From assembly GCA_017505635.1 (NCBI GenBank), contig JAFVOU010000040.1, forward strand, positions 62,001-126,000: a stretch of 64,000 nt of DNA, written 5' to 3'. Within the stretch, counting starts at the first letter, position 1, and each line of letters starts with the position of its first letter. The stretch is from Oscillospiraceae bacterium (GTDB taxonomy: Bacteria > Bacillota > Clostridia > Oscillospirales > Ruminococcaceae). A program made the position numbers and the translations under genes. Under the pieces are notes generated by a model. It did not search any database, was not told the origin of the DNA, and worked only from the letters and a program-made list of their open reading frames with translations. Shown here piece after piece: positions 62,144 to 64,000 of this stretch.

Positions 62144-62968
62144 GTGGAAAAGCTGTACAGACATTTTCCTGATAAGCTTGTAAGATATCTTGAAAATTAT
62201 AGTTCGATAAATGATGTTACAGAAATTCGTATGCGGGCGGACAATATAATTCAGTTTACCGAAAAAGGAATAATTAAACAGGCGGAAAAGATGTTTATCA
62301 CAAAAGGGGAACTGGAAGATGTTTTTTTCTCGATGTGTGAATATTCACAGAATGCATATGAAGATGAAATTTCAAACGGTTTTATTACTCTGGAAAATGG
62401 CGTTCGTGCAGGTATAGGCGGAGAGTTTTACCACAGTGATACAACAGATAAATATCTTTTAAGGGATTTGCGGTCTCTCAATATCCGCATTCCGTCAGAT
62501 AATATTTATTTTTACAGACAGGAGCAGTTTTTTGAAAAAAATCCTGTCAGTACACTGATAATAGGTCCTCCGCACAGTGGTAAAACATCACTTATAAAGA
62601 TTTATGCAGAACACCTGTCACACAGTAACCGCATATGTATCTGTGATGAACGAAGAGAGATATATGTAAAAAACTTAAACTGTGACGTGATAAAAAGCAT
62701 AAAAAAATCTGTGGCGATATCCATGGCTACACGCACCCTTAATCCGCAGTTTATACTGTGTGATGAAATATCAGCAAAAGAGGCAGAGGAAATATTGTCT
62801 GCTGTAAATACGGGTGTAGGATTTATATGTTCGGTACATGGAAAAACACTTGAAGAAATATCAAGGGTACGGGGAATAAATATGCTTATAGAAAATGGTG
62901 TGTTTAAGAGATTTGTACAGCTTTCGGATGACAATAAATTTACTATAAAGGAAATAACAGATGTTTAA
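62144..62968 (+). CDS. spoIIIAA: Stage III sporulation protein AA (ATPase)
   Basis: The ~274-aa protein is a secretion-type ATPase that powers the SpoIIIA-SpoIIQ channel between mother cell and forespore. It shows INDVTEIRMRADN, LIIGPPHSGKTSLIKIYAEH (Walker A), ICDERREIY, TRTLNPQFILCDEIS (Walker B) and GFICSVHGKTLEEI. The open frame begins at 62135, but AGAGGTGAT precedes GTG 62144 at the best spacing; ATG 62138 is an alternative. It starts the spoIIIA operon and overlaps spoIIIAB by 8 bases. Confidence 0.93.
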   Translation: MEKLYRHFPDKLVRYLENYSSINDVTEIRMRADNIIQFTEKGIIKQAEKMFITKGELEDVFFSMCEYSQNAYEDEISNGFITLENGVRAGIGGEFYHSDTTDKYLLRDLRSLNIRIPSDNIYFYRQEQFFEKNPVSTLIIGPPHSGKTSLIKIYAEHLSHSNRICICDERREIYVKNLNCDVIKSIKKSVAISMATRTLNPQFILCDEISAKEAEEILSAVNTGVGFICSVHGKTLEEISRVRGINMLIENGVFKRFVQLSDDNKFTIKEITDV

Positions 62969-63395
62969 AATTGCCGGATGTATTCTGATTATGACATCAA
63001 CAGTGTTTATATTCAGCCAAAAGGTACTTGAACATTATTTCACATATAAGTTTTTGTCTGAAATTCTGGATATTATCATTAAAATACAGTACGAAAATGG
63101 TTCTAATATTCCTTATGCAAAAATATACGTGAAAATTGGCTTTGATAACATAAATTTTTTTGCAAAGGTAAAAACAAATGGATATATAAAACGCAGTGAA
63201 ATTGATGCCGTACAGATTTTTTTCAAAAATCTTGGAAAAAGGGATAAAAACAGCGAAAAGGAATATATAGAATACAACCAGAAAATTATAAGTGCCAGGG
63301 CACAGAGGTATTATTCGGATTATAACGAAATAAAAAAATCGCGGTTTATGTGCGGAATAGCCTCCGGACTGATGATAATTATATTATTTATATAG
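62961..63395 (+). CDS. spoIIIAB: Stage III sporulation protein AB
   Basis: The 144-aa protein has an N-terminal anchor helix (IAGCILIMTSTVFIFSQKVL), a helical GspF-like middle and a C-terminal membrane helix (FMCGIASGLMIIILFI). These are the marks of SpoIIIAB, the inner-membrane platform component. It overlaps spoIIIAA by 8 bases. Sequence identity with known SpoIIIAB is modest, so position in the operon carries much of the weight. Confidence 0.82.
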   Translation: MFKIAGCILIMTSTVFIFSQKVLEHYFTYKFLSEILDIIIKIQYENGSNIPYAKIYVKIGFDNINFFAKVKTNGYIKRSEIDAVQIFFKNLGKRDKNSEKEYIEYNQKIISARAQRYYSDYNEIKKSRFMCGIASGLMIIILFI

Positions 63396-63404
63396 GAGCT
63401 AAAA

Positions 63405-63599
63405 ATGGAAGTCGATTTGATATTTAAAATTGCGGCGATAGGGATAATTGTTTCGGTGCTAAATCAGGTGCTTATACGTTCGGGAAGAGAAGAACAGGCG
63501 ATGATGACGACACTTACAGGACTTATTGTGGTTCTTACAATGGTTATAAATCAGATTAAAGAACTTTTTGTTACCATTAAATATTTATTTGAATTGTAG
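63405..63599 (+). CDS. spoIIIAC: Stage III sporulation protein AC
   Basis: The 64-aa two-helix membrane protein starts MEVDLIFKIAAIGIIVSVLN and continues QVLIRSGREEQAMMTTLTGL, the conserved SpoIIIAC sequence with the central SGREEQA-type loop. It follows spoIIIAB by 9 bases behind TAGGAG. Length is the family norm. Confidence 0.93.
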   Translation: MEVDLIFKIAAIGIIVSVLNQVLIRSGREEQAMMTTLTGLIVVLTMVINQIKELFVTIKYLFEL

Positions 63600-63603
63600 A
63601 AAT

Positions 63604-63990
63604 ATGGAAATATTTAAAATAGCATTGCTTATAATAACGGTGCTTGTAATATCAGGCGGAATACCTGCTTTAAGCAAGGAAATAACTGTAATTATGACCT
63701 TTTCTTGCTGTATAGTAGTTTTACTTTACATACTTGAACAGATTATTCCTGCGGTAAATTATATAAAAAGCATTGCATCCAATATATCATTCAGTGGTAT
63801 GGATATAATATTAAAATCTGTCGGAGTTGGTTTTGTTACACAGCTTGTGTCAGATATTGCACTGGACAGCAATAACAGGACACTGGCTGACCAGATGGTG
63901 TTTGCCGGCAGAGTGTGTATCCTTATGTTGGCGATGCCGGTGTTTATGGATGTTTTTAAAATTATAGAGAAACTGACAAATGGTTTATGA
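63604..63990 (+). CDS. spoIIIAD: Stage III sporulation protein AD
   Basis: The ~128-aa protein has the SpoIIIAD pattern: MEIFKIALLIITVLVISGGI, an ILEQIIPAVNYIKSI segment and GVGFVTQLVSDIALDSNNRT with LADQMVFAGRVCI. It is a membrane component of the SpoIIIA complex. The frame opens earlier at 63568, overlapping spoIIIAC, but ATG 63604 begins the conserved sequence. It overlaps spoIIIAE by four bases. Confidence 0.9.
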   Translation: MEIFKIALLIITVLVISGGIPALSKEITVIMTFSCCIVVLLYILEQIIPAVNYIKSIASNISFSGMDIILKSVGVGFVTQLVSDIALDSNNRTLADQMVFAGRVCILMLAMPVFMDVFKIIEKLTNGL

Positions 63991-64000
63991 AAAAATTAGT
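63987..64000 (+). CDS. spoIIIAE: Start of spoIIIAE, cut by the window edge
   Basis: ATG 63987 overlaps the spoIIIAD stop (ATGA) and opens MKKL. In other sporulators spoIIIAE follows spoIIIAD with such tight spacing, so this is its likely start. Only four codons are visible, so the call rests on synteny. Confidence 0.5.

Overview
The window looks like chromosomal DNA from a low-GC, endospore-forming member of the Clostridia, most like a gut Oscillospirales/Ruminococcaceae-type organism. The evidence is: AT-rich DNA; strong GGAGG/GGTGAT ribosome binding sites with frequent TTG and GTG starts; Gln-tRNA amidotransferase gatCAB; and many sporulation or germination genes (ylbJ, yqfC, yqfD, a gerKA/KB/KC-type operon, yunB, spoIIIAA-AE). 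No rRNA, CRISPR array or intact insertion sequence was seen. The species assignment is inference.

Layout. (1) 1-8.1 kb: a defence block. It has the 3' end of hsdM, an unknown coiled-coil membrane protein, hsdS, a small membrane-anchored protein, hsdR, a terminator, then a separate DEAH-type helicase gene. A nested-palindrome intergenic region follows, then tRNA-Ala(GGC). (2) 8.6-15.8 kb: mixed housekeeping. CarD-like regulator, MBL hydrolase, FNT-type channel, CcdA plus TlpA/ResA-like thioredoxin, TIGR04076 protein, GltS-like symporter, PlsC-type acyltransferase and DUF4298. (3) 15.8-20.9 kb: an accessory/regulatory stretch. A decayed zeta-toxin remnant, a stand-alone Spo0A-C-like DNA-binding protein beside 10-bp tandem repeats, a small secreted protein, an ECF sigma/anti-sigma pair, and a HipA-like kinase with an AbrB-type partner. 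(4) 20.7-26.7 kb: the most novel-looking locus. An OmpR-family two-component system is followed by an unannotated 42-aa membrane protein and four tandem paralogous membrane-anchored proteins. A 17-bp sequence repeated exactly upstream of the regulator and at the end of the kinase gene suggests a shared operator.

(5) 27-34.7 kb: 23S rRNA methyltransferase, sugar-binding-like lipoprotein and AraC regulator divergent from galactokinase; then DUF5058, a partner membrane protein and an M20 peptidase in one operon. (6) 34.7-45.3 kb: ylbJ divergent from yqfC-yqfD-phoH-ybeY-dgkA-era-yqzL-recO-mutS2-MATE. This keeps the Bacillus yqf/era gene order but lacks yqfF/pgpH and cdd. (7) 45.3-54.8 kb: DUF6311 membrane protein, TIM-barrel isomerase, nrdR, DUF4363/DUF421 divergent from the germinant receptor operon, then DnaJ/TPR, DUF5685 and a zinc-ribbon membrane protein. 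(8) 54.9-64 kb: yunB, ligA, gatCAB, a methyltransferase and the start of the spoIIIA operon behind a good sigma-E-like promoter.

Most operons are closed by strong intrinsic terminators, several of them placed between convergent genes. Several starts differ from the longest open frame because a Shine-Dalgarno sequence sits just inside it; these are explained in each entry.
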